NCBI RefSeq assembly: GCF_014635885.1
Contig: NZ_BMDR01000005.1
Coordinates: 124,001 to 188,000 of the forward strand
Origin: Acinetobacter vivianii
GTDB taxonomy: Bacteria; Pseudomonadota; Gammaproteobacteria; Pseudomonadales; Moraxellaceae
Length of the DNA: 64,000 nt
Direction of reading: 5' to 3'
Shown: piece by piece, positions 18,486 to 27,617 of the stretch
Layout: every line of letters begins with the position of its first letter
Position numbering within the stretch: position 1 is the first letter of the stretch
Notes under the pieces: generated by a model
Databases searched by the model: none
What the model saw: the letters and a program-made list of their open reading frames with translations, nothing else
What the model was told of the DNA's origin: nothing
Translations under genes and position numbers: made by a program

Positions 18486-19583
18486 GGGTTGCATCATCAC
18501 TAAACGGTAATAGGAGATTGCCAGTAAAATTGCAGCTACTGTTGCCAGATAAATCAGTTTTGGTACCACAATAGAGGTTGGTACACCCATTTGATTGAGC
18601 TGTACAAACATTTGCACACCATGAGTTGAGGGAAATATCCAGGCAAACCATTGCATCCAGTGCGGCATGGCTTCATGAGGCCACGCTGTTCCAGTCAGTA
18701 AGAATAATGGAACAGACGTCACTACAATCAGATGTCCAACCCGTTCAGGCATATCCACCAGTGAACCTACCAGCATGCCTAAGCCAATCACACAGCTGAC
18801 ATAGATTGGGACGGCAAGCAACATGCCCCAGAAGTTTCCGCCGTGTGGAAATTCATATAACCAGAAGGTAAAGCCGAATAAATACAGACAGCTGAGGCAG
18901 CCTGTCGTGAAAATGGCGGCAAATGTTGCCCAAAATTCAACTGGTTTTGCGACCCAGCCTTGTTCACGATAACTGGCGATCAGCATGGCAAGACCAAGCA
19001 GAATCGTTTGATGAATAATCAAACTGGCGACAGCTGGGAAGATATAACTACCATAACCCGACATTGTGTTAAACAGCGGAATCTGGTGAATCGAAAGTTC
19101 TGGCTCAAACGCGGAAGCATTGCCAAATTTCTCTAGATGCTCTTTCAGCGTATATTCAATTGAGCTGGCTAAACCGACGCCAACTTCTTTGGTTCGGATG
19201 AAATACGCCGTACTTAAATAGAGACCAATCCCACCCATTTCACCTCGCTTCAAACTATTGGTGAGGTTCTCAGGCAGTAACAAGATACCTTCAGCTTGCT
19301 GGTTCTGCACCATGCGCTGCGCTTCCAGAAAATTATCCGTCACCGTGGTGATTTTGATATGTGGACTATTCGATGCTTGGCTAATGATTTTTGAGGTCAA
19401 AATACTTTGTTCTTCATCCACGATCACAATTGGAATATCTTCCGCTGTTTGTGCCTTATAGGCGGTCGGATAGAAAAAACTATAAAGTAGCGTTGCCGCA
19501 ATTAAGGTGGTAAACACCGAATTGTTGGCAAAAATATTTTTAAAGGTCTGTAGGTAATAGCTGAAAAATGACTTCATGGACAT
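18468..19583 (-). CDS. ABC-2 type transporter permease (second of two)
   Basis: A 371-residue inner-membrane permease of the ABC-2 family: one N-terminal helix (about 20-37), a large periplasmic domain (about 40-175, with EDIPIVIVDEEQS), then a block of five helices from about 185, ending in LVMMQPIKKGS. This build matches YhhJ/YbhR-like subunits of multi-part exporters. The start ATG at 19583 overlaps the stop of the upstream permease gene by 10 bp, so they are translationally coupled. No ATP-binding subunit is present in the operon. Confidence 0.85.
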   Translation of the reverse strand: MSMKSFFSYYLQTFKNIFANNSVFTTLIAATLLYSFFYPTAYKAQTAEDIPIVIVDEEQSILTSKIISQASNSPHIKITTVTDNFLEAQRMVQNQQAEGILLLPENLTNSLKRGEMGGIGLYLSTAYFIRTKEVGVGLASSIEYTLKEHLEKFGNASAFEPELSIHQIPLFNTMSGYGSYIFPAVASLIIHQTILLGLAMLIASYREQGWVAKPVEFWATFAAIFTTGCLSCLYLFGFTFWLYEFPHGGNFWGMLLAVPIYVSCVIGLGMLVGSLVDMPERVGHLIVVTSVPLFLLTGTAWPHEAMPHWMQWFAWIFPSTHGVQMFVQLNQMGVPTSIVVPKLIYLATVAAILLAISYYRLVMMQPIKKGS

Positions 19584-20704
19584 AGCTCCTGAGTATTTTT
19601 CTTTAACAGACGCACGCTCAAGGCAAAGAATAAGCCCGCGAAGACCACTAAAATGCCAAAAGGAACCATTGAGACATGCACATCACTGCCAATAATCCAC
19701 TGTTCGGTTTGCAGCTTGGCATAAGGCGTGTAGGGAATAATCATTGACCAGAACTGGGTAAATGCTGGCGCGTTATTCAAGGGTAGGGTAATCCCTGAAA
19801 AACTTGGTGAAGAACCACCATACAGTGCGATAAATCCAAAGGTCTTTGGAAGATTCTGAGTTGCAAGAACCACAGTACTGCTGATCACGGCATAGGAAAA
19901 ATACAATAAAAATTGTGCTGCCAAAATCAGCGTGAGTGAACCCGCAATAAAGTAACCGCGGATTTGCGCTAACCAGAACATCCAGCACCAAGTCCAAGCA
20001 CAGAAAATAAAGACATAGAGCAAGATTTTACCAAGCAGGCTGGAAATGATTTGTTTGGAACTGACCCATTCACCCACTGTTTTGCGCTTAAACTCTTGCC
20101 CAATGGCAAAAGCCACGCAGCAACAGAGCAATAAGTGTAAAACGGCTGGCACCATAAATGGCTCAAGAAATAACTCATAACTCATGCTTGGGTTATATAG
20201 GGTTGAAATCTTGATATGCGGGGTCGGCATGTCCAGATAGGGGATTGTGTTGGACAAGTAGCTTTGCCCCATATATTCGGCCATACCATTTAGCGTGCTG
20301 ATGAGCATGGCTGAGGAAATGGTATTACCGATGCTAAAAAAAGACTGGTTATATGCAATACTGATTTGCGCATCTTGGGCTTTGACCAGACGTTGTTCAG
20401 CACCTTCGGGGATCATGACAAATCCCCATGCTTCAGTCTTGTTGATGAGCCGTTCTGCTTCATCCTGACTGGCGGTAATGGTTTTTACTTGCAAAGTATG
20501 GTTGAGGCTTAAGCTACGAATCACCTTACGGCTCATTTCACTTTGGTCTTGGTCAATCACAACAATAGGAAGATGTTCGGCCTTACCTGCTGAAAACATG
20601 CTGCCAAAGAGCAGAATGACCAGCAAAGGCGCGATCACCGCCATAAAAAGATCTACTTTATGGCGTTTGAGATAGCGTAATTCCCGAAGCATGACAGCAA
20701 ACAT
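19574..20704 (-). CDS. ABC-2 type transporter permease (first of two)
   Basis: A 376-residue paralogue of the next gene with the same plan: helix near 20-38, periplasmic domain with HLPIVVIDQDQS, then C-terminal helices from about 185. The phrase (D/H)(I/L)PIV(I/V)D is shared by the two, so they probably form a heterodimer. It starts 3 bp after the membrane fusion gene ends and overlaps the following permease by 10 bp. The role is export of a small molecule or a protein through the MFP and the TolC-like channel; the substrate is unknown. Confidence 0.85.
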   Translation of the reverse strand: MFAVMLRELRYLKRHKVDLFMAVIAPLLVILLFGSMFSAGKAEHLPIVVIDQDQSEMSRKVIRSLSLNHTLQVKTITASQDEAERLINKTEAWGFVMIPEGAEQRLVKAQDAQISIAYNQSFFSIGNTISSAMLISTLNGMAEYMGQSYLSNTIPYLDMPTPHIKISTLYNPSMSYELFLEPFMVPAVLHLLLCCCVAFAIGQEFKRKTVGEWVSSKQIISSLLGKILLYVFIFCAWTWCWMFWLAQIRGYFIAGSLTLILAAQFLLYFSYAVISSTVVLATQNLPKTFGFIALYGGSSPSFSGITLPLNNAPAFTQFWSMIIPYTPYAKLQTEQWIIGSDVHVSMVPFGILVVFAGLFFALSVRLLKKNTQELCP

Positions 20705-20707
20705 CGG

Positions 20708-21871
20708 TTATTTTGCCTCTTCTATTTTGAATAATACACTCATGCCGACTTTTAAATCAGGAATGCTTTGCTCTGGCACCAAATGGAATTTGAAGCTGCG
20801 GATGTCATAACCACCAGTTTGGCGCGTGGTTTTAATCGTTGCAAAATCACCTTCGGCATCAATATTTTTTACTTTAAAGGTTTCTTTACGATTTAATGCA
20901 GGAATAAAACCTTCAATGCTTTTCATTTTATAAACAGAGCTGTACATGTCTTCACGGACATTTAAGCTGACCCACAAATCATGGTCTTCAATAATGCTAA
21001 CGACTGGCACGCCTGTTGCGACTAATTCAGTCGGCTTGCCATAGGTTTTAGATACGGTTCCATCTGTAGGTGAGTACAGTTTGGTTTCTTCGGTTAATGC
21101 ATTGGCTTCTTTCACAGCCGCTTGTGCCATCGCAACTTGTGCATCAGCCGTCGATTTCTGTTGTTCGGTGCTGCCGCGTTTGGCACGCGCATACTGTTGA
21201 TAAGAGGCTTCGGCAGTTTCACGTGCAGAAGTTTGTGCAGCAAGCATTTCATCGCGGCGTTGGCGAGCAATTACACCTTGTTGATATAAGGTTTCACCAC
21301 GTTTATACGTGGTTGCTGCCAATTCTGCCTGAGTTTTCATGGCTTGCCAGTTGGCATACAGTGTCTCGATATTTTCTTGTTGAGCACCACGATACACAGT
21401 GGAATGGAATGCGGTTGCACTTTGTAAAGCCGCTTGAGCCTGTTCTTTTTTCGCTTCAAGTTCTGGGCTGACAAAACGAACCAGTGCCTGACCTTTCTTA
21501 ATCGGTTGTCCCTCGGAAACATAGAATTCTTCGATACGACTTGGCACTTTGGTGCTGATATGCACAGTTTCTGACTCAACCCGACCTTGTAGCTCAATCG
21601 CTTGAGGTTGATAAGCTTTCCATAAGCCAAAAGCGATTAAACCTAAAAGTAGAATCAAAATAATCAGGCCGATGATTTTTGCCTTGCCTTTTTTAGGTGG
21701 CTCGTTCGGTGGCTGCTGTGTATTGGAGTTTGATGTCTCAGCTTGTGGCTGTGCGACATTCTCAGTCGCGCTCACTTGTGCTTGAGGTGATTCAGATACT
21801 TGAGTTTCAGTTTTGTTGTCCACTTGATCTTTATCGCGTTCTGAATTGGATGATGATTGATCTTGGCTCAT
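20708..21871 (-). CDS. HlyD-type membrane fusion protein
   Basis: A 387-residue periplasmic adaptor. The N-terminal 55 residues are polar and rich in Gln, Ser and Glu (cytoplasmic tail). A single helix (IIGLIILILLLGLIAFGLW) follows, then the lipoyl half-motif with ISTKVPSRIEEFYVSEGQPI, a long alpha-helical hairpin (about 130-245), the second lipoyl half (LYSPTDGTVSKTYGKPTE) and beta-barrel. It is EmrA/YhiI-like. The ATG at 21871 has a good GGAG box; a TTG at 21883 would overlap that box. It lies between the TolC-like gene and the two permeases. Confidence 0.9.
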   Translation of the reverse strand: MSQDQSSSNSERDKDQVDNKTETQVSESPQAQVSATENVAQPQAETSNSNTQQPPNEPPKKGKAKIIGLIILILLLGLIAFGLWKAYQPQAIELQGRVESETVHISTKVPSRIEEFYVSEGQPIKKGQALVRFVSPELEAKKEQAQAALQSATAFHSTVYRGAQQENIETLYANWQAMKTQAELAATTYKRGETLYQQGVIARQRRDEMLAAQTSARETAEASYQQYARAKRGSTEQQKSTADAQVAMAQAAVKEANALTEETKLYSPTDGTVSKTYGKPTELVATGVPVVSIIEDHDLWVSLNVREDMYSSVYKMKSIEGFIPALNRKETFKVKNIDAEGDFATIKTTRQTGGYDIRSFKFHLVPEQSIPDLKVGMSVLFKIEEAK

Positions 21872-21883
21872 AAAATTCTCCAA

Positions 21884-23380
21884 TTAACGGATATAGTCAG
21901 TACGTGGTTGATTAACATAAAGTTTGAACTCATCAATCGAGCCATAGCTTTGTAAAAGTGTCGCTAAAGATAAAATGTATTTATAGGAATTAACGGCCAT
22001 TTCACTTCTTAATGCGCTTAGGGCATTTTGTGCATCGATGACTTGTGTCGCTGTACCCATACCTTCCTTAAATGAAAGCTGTTGAATACGTAAGTTTTCT
22101 TGCGCAGCTTTGGTGTTTTGAACCAGCAATTGATGGCTGGTCTGAGAAGAACTTAATTCGCTATAAGATTTGTACAGCACATTTTCAACTTCCTGCTTGG
22201 TGCGCTCAGTCATTAGTTCGGCTGCATATTTTTTAAGTTCAGCTGCACGTATATTTTTGTTGTTATCGATGCCTGAAAATAAATTGTATTTGGCCATCAC
22301 ACCGACAATCCAGTTCTCTTTGCTGTCTAGTCCATACTCACCAAAGGCAAAAACACTCGGTTTTTTTGCAGACTGTTGAACTTTGACATTTTCATTGGCA
22401 AGTTGGGTATCCATTTGCAGCTTTTTGATCAAACTGGAATTTTGATCGTAATTTGCCAGCATTTTATCCAAAGAATGGTTTTGTGCATTATTCACGAATA
22501 GGGGCGTGATGAGATTTAAACTTTCTTTGGTTTTTAATAAATTTTGCAGGCTGAACTGACTGGCTTGTAAATTGGATTGTGCATTTTGATAGGTGCGTTC
22601 TGCATTATTGCGTGCCACCTCAAATTGCATACGCTGGCCCTTATTAATAAAGCCTTGCTTCTCTAATTTAAGTGCATTGTTATAATGTTCTTGCATCGAA
22701 TTTAAATTAAACAGGCTGGCATTGAGTAATTGCTGCTGTAATTGCACATTAAAATAAGACTGAATCATCTCAAAACGTTGCGAGTCTTGTTGTTGTTTTT
22801 CGCTAATGTTTGAACGTTGAGCCTGAATGGTGGCAATCTGTTTGGCGCTGCTAATTTTACCGCCAGTATAGAGTGGCATAACCATCGAAACAGAAGTGCG
22901 GACATCATGGTCTTTGACCGTAACATCGAGATTGTTCGGCACCTGATTCAGACCCTCACTTACAGTTTGATCAAACCCCTGACCGACCTGATCAATCACT
23001 TCAGGTGGTAACACATTTTCCCATTGCGATAACTTGTCATCAAAACCACGGGTCAGCGAATTTTCCAGTCGTCGCTTGCTCGAAGCTAAAGGCACGCTGG
23101 TTTCGCTATGAAATGAATAAGCACGCGCATTTAAATCAATACGGGGAAGGCCTAAATTTTTAACGGCTTCCATCTCGAGTTGAGACGCTTGTTGCAAGGC
23201 TTGCTGTGCTTGGGAGGCATAAGCATTTTCAACCACATAGTGTTCAGCTTCACTATAACTGAATGTCTGGGCAAATAAAGAAGATGAAAATAAGGCACAG
23301 CTGATCAGGCTTATACTCAAGCTTAACGTTTTGGGAAACCGCTTGACCTTAAAACTCGGTCGATCATGTCGTTTCAACAT
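21884..23380 (-). CDS. TolC-family outer-membrane efflux channel
   Basis: A protein of 498 residues, first gene of the export operon. It has a signal peptide (hydrophobic SLSISLISCALFSSSLFAQ), then two copies of the outer-membrane efflux repeat with long coiled helices; FKEGMGTATQVIDAQNALS near the C-terminus is a typical TolC-family motif. It should form the trimeric exit duct. The start is unsure: the ATG at 23380 lacks a ribosome-binding site, while an in-frame TTG at 23395 has AGGA ten bases upstream and would give 503 residues. The membrane fusion gene follows closely. Confidence 0.88.
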   Translation of the reverse strand: MLKRHDRPSFKVKRFPKTLSLSISLISCALFSSSLFAQTFSYSEAEHYVVENAYASQAQQALQQASQLEMEAVKNLGLPRIDLNARAYSFHSETSVPLASSKRRLENSLTRGFDDKLSQWENVLPPEVIDQVGQGFDQTVSEGLNQVPNNLDVTVKDHDVRTSVSMVMPLYTGGKISSAKQIATIQAQRSNISEKQQQDSQRFEMIQSYFNVQLQQQLLNASLFNLNSMQEHYNNALKLEKQGFINKGQRMQFEVARNNAERTYQNAQSNLQASQFSLQNLLKTKESLNLITPLFVNNAQNHSLDKMLANYDQNSSLIKKLQMDTQLANENVKVQQSAKKPSVFAFGEYGLDSKENWIVGVMAKYNLFSGIDNNKNIRAAELKKYAAELMTERTKQEVENVLYKSYSELSSSQTSHQLLVQNTKAAQENLRIQQLSFKEGMGTATQVIDAQNALSALRSEMAVNSYKYILSLATLLQSYGSIDEFKLYVNQPRTDYIR

Positions 23381-23395
23381 TATGGTATGTCGCAA

Positions 23396-23728
23396 TTTAA
23401 TAATATCCTGAGGTAGTCTAAATTCTTTTTATAAAATTAAAATATTATGTTTTTAATTAAATAGTTATATCGCTGGGATTGGTGTAGTGAATTTGTAAAA
23501 AGTAGAGTTTTTAATCTAAATAAAATGGCGGAAAACAGGGGTATTTCATGCTAGAGAAAAGCATCATAACGTTTGGCCTAAAATAATTGTAATGACAGAA
23601 CATGATTGAAAAATTAATACTTTTTTTGCAGTCAAATTGAAATATTTACTGGATAAGCTGCTGCAAGCTTCGCCAATCTATGATTAAATTCCCATTCCAA
23701 TTTGTTCCACTTTAACAAGGGAAAACTC
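23396..23728. other. Divergent intergenic region of about 333 bp between the export operon and serC
   Basis: AT-rich with no credible ORF. It must hold the promoters of the leftward export operon and of serC. I see no clear operator or hairpin. Confidence 0.5.
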
Positions 23729-24808
23729 ATGCGTGCTTATAATTTCTGCGCTGGTCCTGCTGCATTACCTACTGCCGTTTTAGAAAAAGCTCAACAAGAA
23801 TTGTTGAATTGGCAGGGCAAAGGTTTGTCGATCATGGAAATGAGTCATCGTAGCAGCGATTATGTTGCTGTGGCAGAGAAGGCTGAAGCTGACTTACGTA
23901 AGCTCATGAACATTCCTGAAAACTATAAAGTATTGTTTTTACAAGGTGGCGCATCCTTACAGTTTTCAGCGATTCCATTGAATCTGTTAGGCAAAAATAA
24001 CAAGGCAGATTATATCCATACTGGCATCTGGTCTGAGAAAGCGTTGAAAGAAGCGAAACGCTATGGCGATATTAATATCGTTGAAGCGGGTACTTTGATT
24101 GATGGTAAGCATGCGATTACCGAACAAAGTACATGGAATCTTTCGAATGACGCTGCTTATGTGCATTATGCTGATAATGAAACAATTGGTGGTTTGCAAT
24201 TCGCTGCTATCCCAGATGTAAATGCGCCGTTGGTGTGTGATTATTCATCAAGTATCTTGTCTGCGCCTTTGGATGTGAGCAAGTTTGGCTTGATCTATGC
24301 GGGTGCGCAAAAGAATATTGGCCCAGCAGGTTTGACCATCGTTATTATTCGTGATGATTTACTTGATCAAGCTAAGCCTGAAATTCCAAGCATCTTGAAA
24401 TATGCAGATCAAGCCAAGAATGGTTCAATGGTAAATACCCCAGCAACCTATGCATGGTATTTATCAGGTCTTGTATTTGAGTGGTTGCTTGAGCAGGGTG
24501 GGGTAGATGCAATCTATAAAGTGAATCAAGAGAAAGCCAAGTTACTTTATGGCTATATTGATTCGAGCGATTTCTATAACAATCCGATCGCAGTGCCAAA
24601 CCGTTCAATGATGAACGTGCCATTTACTTTAGCTGACGAAGCGCTAGAAAAGACTTTCTTGCAAGAAGCTGAACAGCATCACTTATTGAACTTGGCAGGC
24701 CACCGTTCAGTAGGTGGTATGCGTGCAAGTATTTACAATGCAGTCCCATTAGAAGGCGTACAAGCCCTTGTAAACTTTATGGATGATTTTGCGAAACGTC
24801 ATGGTTAA
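23729..24808 (+). CDS. serC: Phosphoserine aminotransferase
   Basis: SerC makes 3-phosphoserine for serine synthesis and also acts in pyridoxal phosphate synthesis. It has 359 residues from the ATG at 23729, which has AAGG eight bases upstream; a TTG at 23702 is less likely. The N-terminus YNFCAGPAALP, the block EMSHRSSDY, and GAQKNIGPAGL with PLP-binding Lys195 are diagnostic. The C-terminal GHRSVGGMRASIYNAV is also standard. It stands alone with its own terminator. Confidence 0.97.
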   Translation: MRAYNFCAGPAALPTAVLEKAQQELLNWQGKGLSIMEMSHRSSDYVAVAEKAEADLRKLMNIPENYKVLFLQGGASLQFSAIPLNLLGKNNKADYIHTGIWSEKALKEAKRYGDINIVEAGTLIDGKHAITEQSTWNLSNDAAYVHYADNETIGGLQFAAIPDVNAPLVCDYSSSILSAPLDVSKFGLIYAGAQKNIGPAGLTIVIIRDDLLDQAKPEIPSILKYADQAKNGSMVNTPATYAWYLSGLVFEWLLEQGGVDAIYKVNQEKAKLLYGYIDSSDFYNNPIAVPNRSMMNVPFTLADEALEKTFLQEAEQHHLLNLAGHRSVGGMRASIYNAVPLEGVQALVNFMDDFAKRHG

Positions 24809-24827
24809 GCAATAAACACCAGTTAAA

Positions 24828-24857
24828 ATAAAAGCCCTCATCATTGAGGGCTTTTAT
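24828..24857. terminator. Terminator after serC, also facing the 47-residue membrane protein gene
   Basis: A perfect 13-bp stem ATAAAAGCCCTCA / TGAGGGCTTTTAT with loop TCAT. It is symmetric, so it can act on both strands; the convergent small gene ends 31 bp away. Confidence 0.8.
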
Positions 24858-24887
24858 ATGCGAATAAGGTAGTTAATGGTCAAAAAA

Positions 24888-25031
24888 TTAGAAAAAACCA
24901 ATTTGATGAAAAATAAGTGCTGCTAAGAACATACCAAGTAAGAAAAAGCAAAAAGCACCAACATCAAGTTTAAGACCTTGATCACTCGAATGAATCAGAC
25001 TGGTGGTCGTTTGTTCTGGTATAATTTTCAT
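24888..25031 (-). CDS. Short single-helix membrane protein (47 residues), unknown function
   Basis: A small open frame below the usual length cut-off. From the ATG at 25031, with an AGG box 7 bases upstream, it encodes 47 residues: a polar N-terminal half (MKIIPEQTTTSLIHSSDQG) and one strong C-terminal helix (from VGAFCFFLLGMFLAAL to IFHQIGFF). An upstream in-frame ATG at 25052 would add seven residues but lacks a ribosome site. It lies 36 bp after the stop of an unknown soluble protein gene on the same strand, with a shared terminator beyond, so both may be one unit. Not recognised; call rests on codon-like reading, start signal and context. Confidence 0.55.
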   Translation of the reverse strand: MKIIPEQTTTSLIHSSDQGLKLDVGAFCFFLLGMFLAALIFHQIGFF

Positions 25032-25067
25032 TAGAACGCCTAAAAATGCCATTTATGTGATTTTTTG

Positions 25068-26006
25068 TCACTCAGTAGCAGTTTTAGCATAAATATTGGC
25101 CTGAATCCATAGGTTGCCGCGAATATATTGGCCAATGTTAAAGTTTTTATACAATTCATTTTTAGTTGCAATACGAATCAGGATTGCAGGTAAATCATCT
25201 TCTAAAACAAGCGTCACGTCATAAAGGGTATATTCATCCTGCATAAACTGCATTTGAGTTTTACCAACGATATTACCTTGGAACCAGGCTTCATCTTCCT
25301 GACCTAAAGTTTCACCGAATAAATAGGCCACCATTTTAGAAAAGTCGACAGTAACAGGTTCTTGATCTTCTGGCGTTTTTGGCTGCCAGTCATTAATCAG
25401 TTCCTGTAAATTTTCTGGGGCAACCCCATTATGTTCTGCCAAAATCGCATTTAATGCGCGGTGATGTTTAATTGAAGCAGGATCATCAACAATGATTTTC
25501 TCATCTGGAGCAACCGCTTCTAATTCATATGCCCAAGCATTAAACTGAACTTTATAGCTTTGGTTTTTGTCATATTGACAGCTATTTACACTGAATAAAT
25601 TATCGAACGCATAAATGGTCGTATCTTTATTTAAATTTAATCGTAACACTGCTTGAGTTGCAGAATCACAAGTAATAATTCGCTCAATTTTCGCATCATA
25701 TTTATATGGGCTTTCAAAACTTGGAAAGGCTGTTTTTAATGCGCGTGGTTTTTGATCTTCCACTGCAATGATCTGGTTAATAGAAACAGATTCACCACTT
25801 GGGCCTTGGATTAACCAGAATGTCTGATCCATCTCATGTTCATCTTCACATAGCCCCATTGGCATTACGGGTGCATCAAGCGCCAATCCTAACCATTTGG
25901 GAACATCTGTTTCGGGTGTGTCAGTCAATAAGTTCCAATGCTCGACATGATTACCGAAATTTTGATCTTGAATTTTAATGATTTCTGGACTGTTTTGATT
26001 TTTCAT
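25068..26006 (-). CDS. Hypothetical soluble protein
   Basis: A 312-residue protein I do not recognise. It has no signal peptide or membrane helix, is acidic overall, and shows motifs such as HEMDQTFWLIQGPSG, NAWAYELEAVAPDEK and a C-terminal YDVTLVLEDDLPAILIRIATK. It looks like a structured cytoplasmic alpha/beta protein. I take the ATG at 26006 (MKNQNSPEII); the frame stays open to a TTG at 26069, but no start here has a good ribosome site. The small membrane protein gene follows within 37 bp. It is divergent from the YaiI/YqxD gene. Confidence 0.7.
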   Translation of the reverse strand: MKNQNSPEIIKIQDQNFGNHVEHWNLLTDTPETDVPKWLGLALDAPVMPMGLCEDEHEMDQTFWLIQGPSGESVSINQIIAVEDQKPRALKTAFPSFESPYKYDAKIERIITCDSATQAVLRLNLNKDTTIYAFDNLFSVNSCQYDKNQSYKVQFNAWAYELEAVAPDEKIIVDDPASIKHHRALNAILAEHNGVAPENLQELINDWQPKTPEDQEPVTVDFSKMVAYLFGETLGQEDEAWFQGNIVGKTQMQFMQDEYTLYDVTLVLEDDLPAILIRIATKNELYKNFNIGQYIRGNLWIQANIYAKTATE

Positions 26007-26236
26007 AAAGCGAGATGCTAAAAAGATTGAACTTATTCTATTAAATCGAGGGTAACTGGGATATTTCAAGTCTGAATCTGTAATTCTCTATAAATTATTT
26101 CATTTTTAATCTGGAGATTAGGGTTCTATCTTCCCTGAACGAAATGAAAAATTGATGGGATTGCTGCAAGGATGTTAACTCTACTTTTCCCGTAATCTGC
26201 TACACTAGCTTTTTCTTCTCAAGAGCTTTCGTCAAC

Positions 26237-26707
26237 GTGCTGCCATTTAAATTATGGGTAGATGCTGATGCTTTACCTAAAATTTTACGTGAAGTGATTT
26301 TACGCGCATCGGATCGTTACCAACTCGAAGTAACCTTTGTTGCCAACCAGAATGTCGGTATCACACCTTCCATGCGGATTAAGTCCATTCAGGTGATGAG
26401 TGGGGCAGATCAGGCTGACCAAGAGATTGTGGATCGTATGCAAGAAAATGACATTGTCATTACACAAGATATTCCATTGGCGGCTCAAGTGATTGAAAAG
26501 GGTGGTATTGCCATCCATCCACGCGGTGAAATCTATACCACAGCCAATGTGAAAGCACGCCTACACTTGCGTGATTTTATGGATACGTTACGTGGGGCTG
26601 GGGTGCAAACTGGTGGGCCACCGCCAATTTCAGAACGTGATAAACGTGAATTTTCCAGTTCATTGGATCAGACTATTTTAAAACAGAAACGTAAAACAGC
26701 TTCTTGA
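26237..26707 (+). CDS. YaiI/YqxD family (DUF188) protein
   Basis: A 156-residue protein of the DUF188 family, of PIN-like nuclease fold by family assignment but unknown role. Hallmarks: [16 protein letters not shown] at the N-terminus, a middle block [15 protein letters not shown], then [20 protein letters not shown] and HPRGEIYT, and the tail [23 protein letters not shown]. The start is a GTG at 26237, consistent with the family N-terminus. Just 7 bp separate it from the EamA transporter gene, so the two are likely co-transcribed. Confidence 0.92.
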   Translation: MLPFKLWVDADALPKILREVILRASDRYQLEVTFVANQNVGITPSMRIKSIQVMSGADQADQEIVDRMQENDIVITQDIPLAAQVIEKGGIAIHPRGEIYTTANVKARLHLRDFMDTLRGAGVQTGGPPPISERDKREFSSSLDQTILKQKRKTAS

Positions 26708-26714
26708 GTTGAAT

Positions 26715-27608
26715 ATGCCATCACGTATTAACCTCATGCTCACTTATGGACTGCTGGTCTTTATCTGGGCAACGACACCGCTTGCAATTGTGTGGAGTGT
26801 TTCGGATTTACACCCGATGTGGGCTCTGGTAATCCGCTTTTTTATTGCCTTACCGCTGGCTGTGACGGTGTTATTGCTGTTAAAGGTTAAATTCCCTATT
26901 CATAAAATTGCATTATTGAGTTATGCCGCGGGTTCGCTCAGTCTGATTGGCTCGCAAATCTTTACTTATGCAGCTACAGCTTATCTGAGCTCTGGCTTGA
27001 TCGCCTTGATGTTTGGTTTGGCACCGATTATGGCTGGCCTGATTGGTCGTTTTGGTTTTCAGCAGAAGCTGGCAGGTTTGCAGTGGCTCGGAATGGGAAC
27101 ATCCATTATTGGTTTGGCGATGATCTGCTTGAGTGGTAGTCAGCAGCATGTCCAGCCGATTGGTATTATTTTAATGCTGATCAGTGTTTTTTCTTATTCA
27201 TTGTCCATTTTTCTCGTGAAAAAGATTAATGCGGATTTACCTGTCATGGCACAGGCGACAGGTTCAATTTTGGTCTCCACTTTGTTGGCGACTTTGTTAA
27301 TACCGTGGATCTGGCAATATGCACCAACGCATTTTCCTTCAGCCAAATCTTTATTTGCCCTGACCTATACCATCGTGATGGCATCGTTAATTGCGATGTT
27401 CTGTTATTTTAAACTGGTGCAGAACTTACAAGCGACAACATTGTCATTGACTACTGTAATGACACCAATGCTGGCGATACTGATCGGGGCTTACCTGAAC
27501 CATGAACAGATATCGGCTCAGGTATTTGTGGGAGCGAGCATTATCCTGTTTGGTTTACTGCTGTACTTCTTTAGGGATTTAAGAGCATATCGCCGTTTAA
27601 AATCTTAA
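26715..27608 (+). CDS. EamA-family (DMT) transporter
   Basis: A 297-residue integral membrane protein with ten hydrophobic segments in two EamA repeats. Typical features: GLLVFIWATTPLAIVWSV in the first helix, SSGLIALMFGLAPIMAGLIG, and in the second half LTTVMTPMLAILIGAYLNHEQ. DMT exporters move varied metabolites; no substrate can be inferred. The ATG at 26715 is two codons after a TTG; the upstream gene ends at 26707, so the pair is tightly linked. It is convergent with the PilZ-like gene at 27618. Confidence 0.9.
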   Translation: MPSRINLMLTYGLLVFIWATTPLAIVWSVSDLHPMWALVIRFFIALPLAVTVLLLLKVKFPIHKIALLSYAAGSLSLIGSQIFTYAATAYLSSGLIALMFGLAPIMAGLIGRFGFQQKLAGLQWLGMGTSIIGLAMICLSGSQQHVQPIGIILMLISVFSYSLSIFLVKKINADLPVMAQATGSILVSTLLATLLIPWIWQYAPTHFPSAKSLFALTYTIVMASLIAMFCYFKLVQNLQATTLSLTTVMTPMLAILIGAYLNHEQISAQVFVGASIILFGLLLYFFRDLRAYRRLKS

Positions 27609-27617
27609 ACGATGCAA

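Noticed and set aside
27594..27611. Hairpin CGTTTAA / TTAAACG between convergent genes as a terminator
   Set aside because: Seven AT-rich base pairs without a T run are too weak to call.
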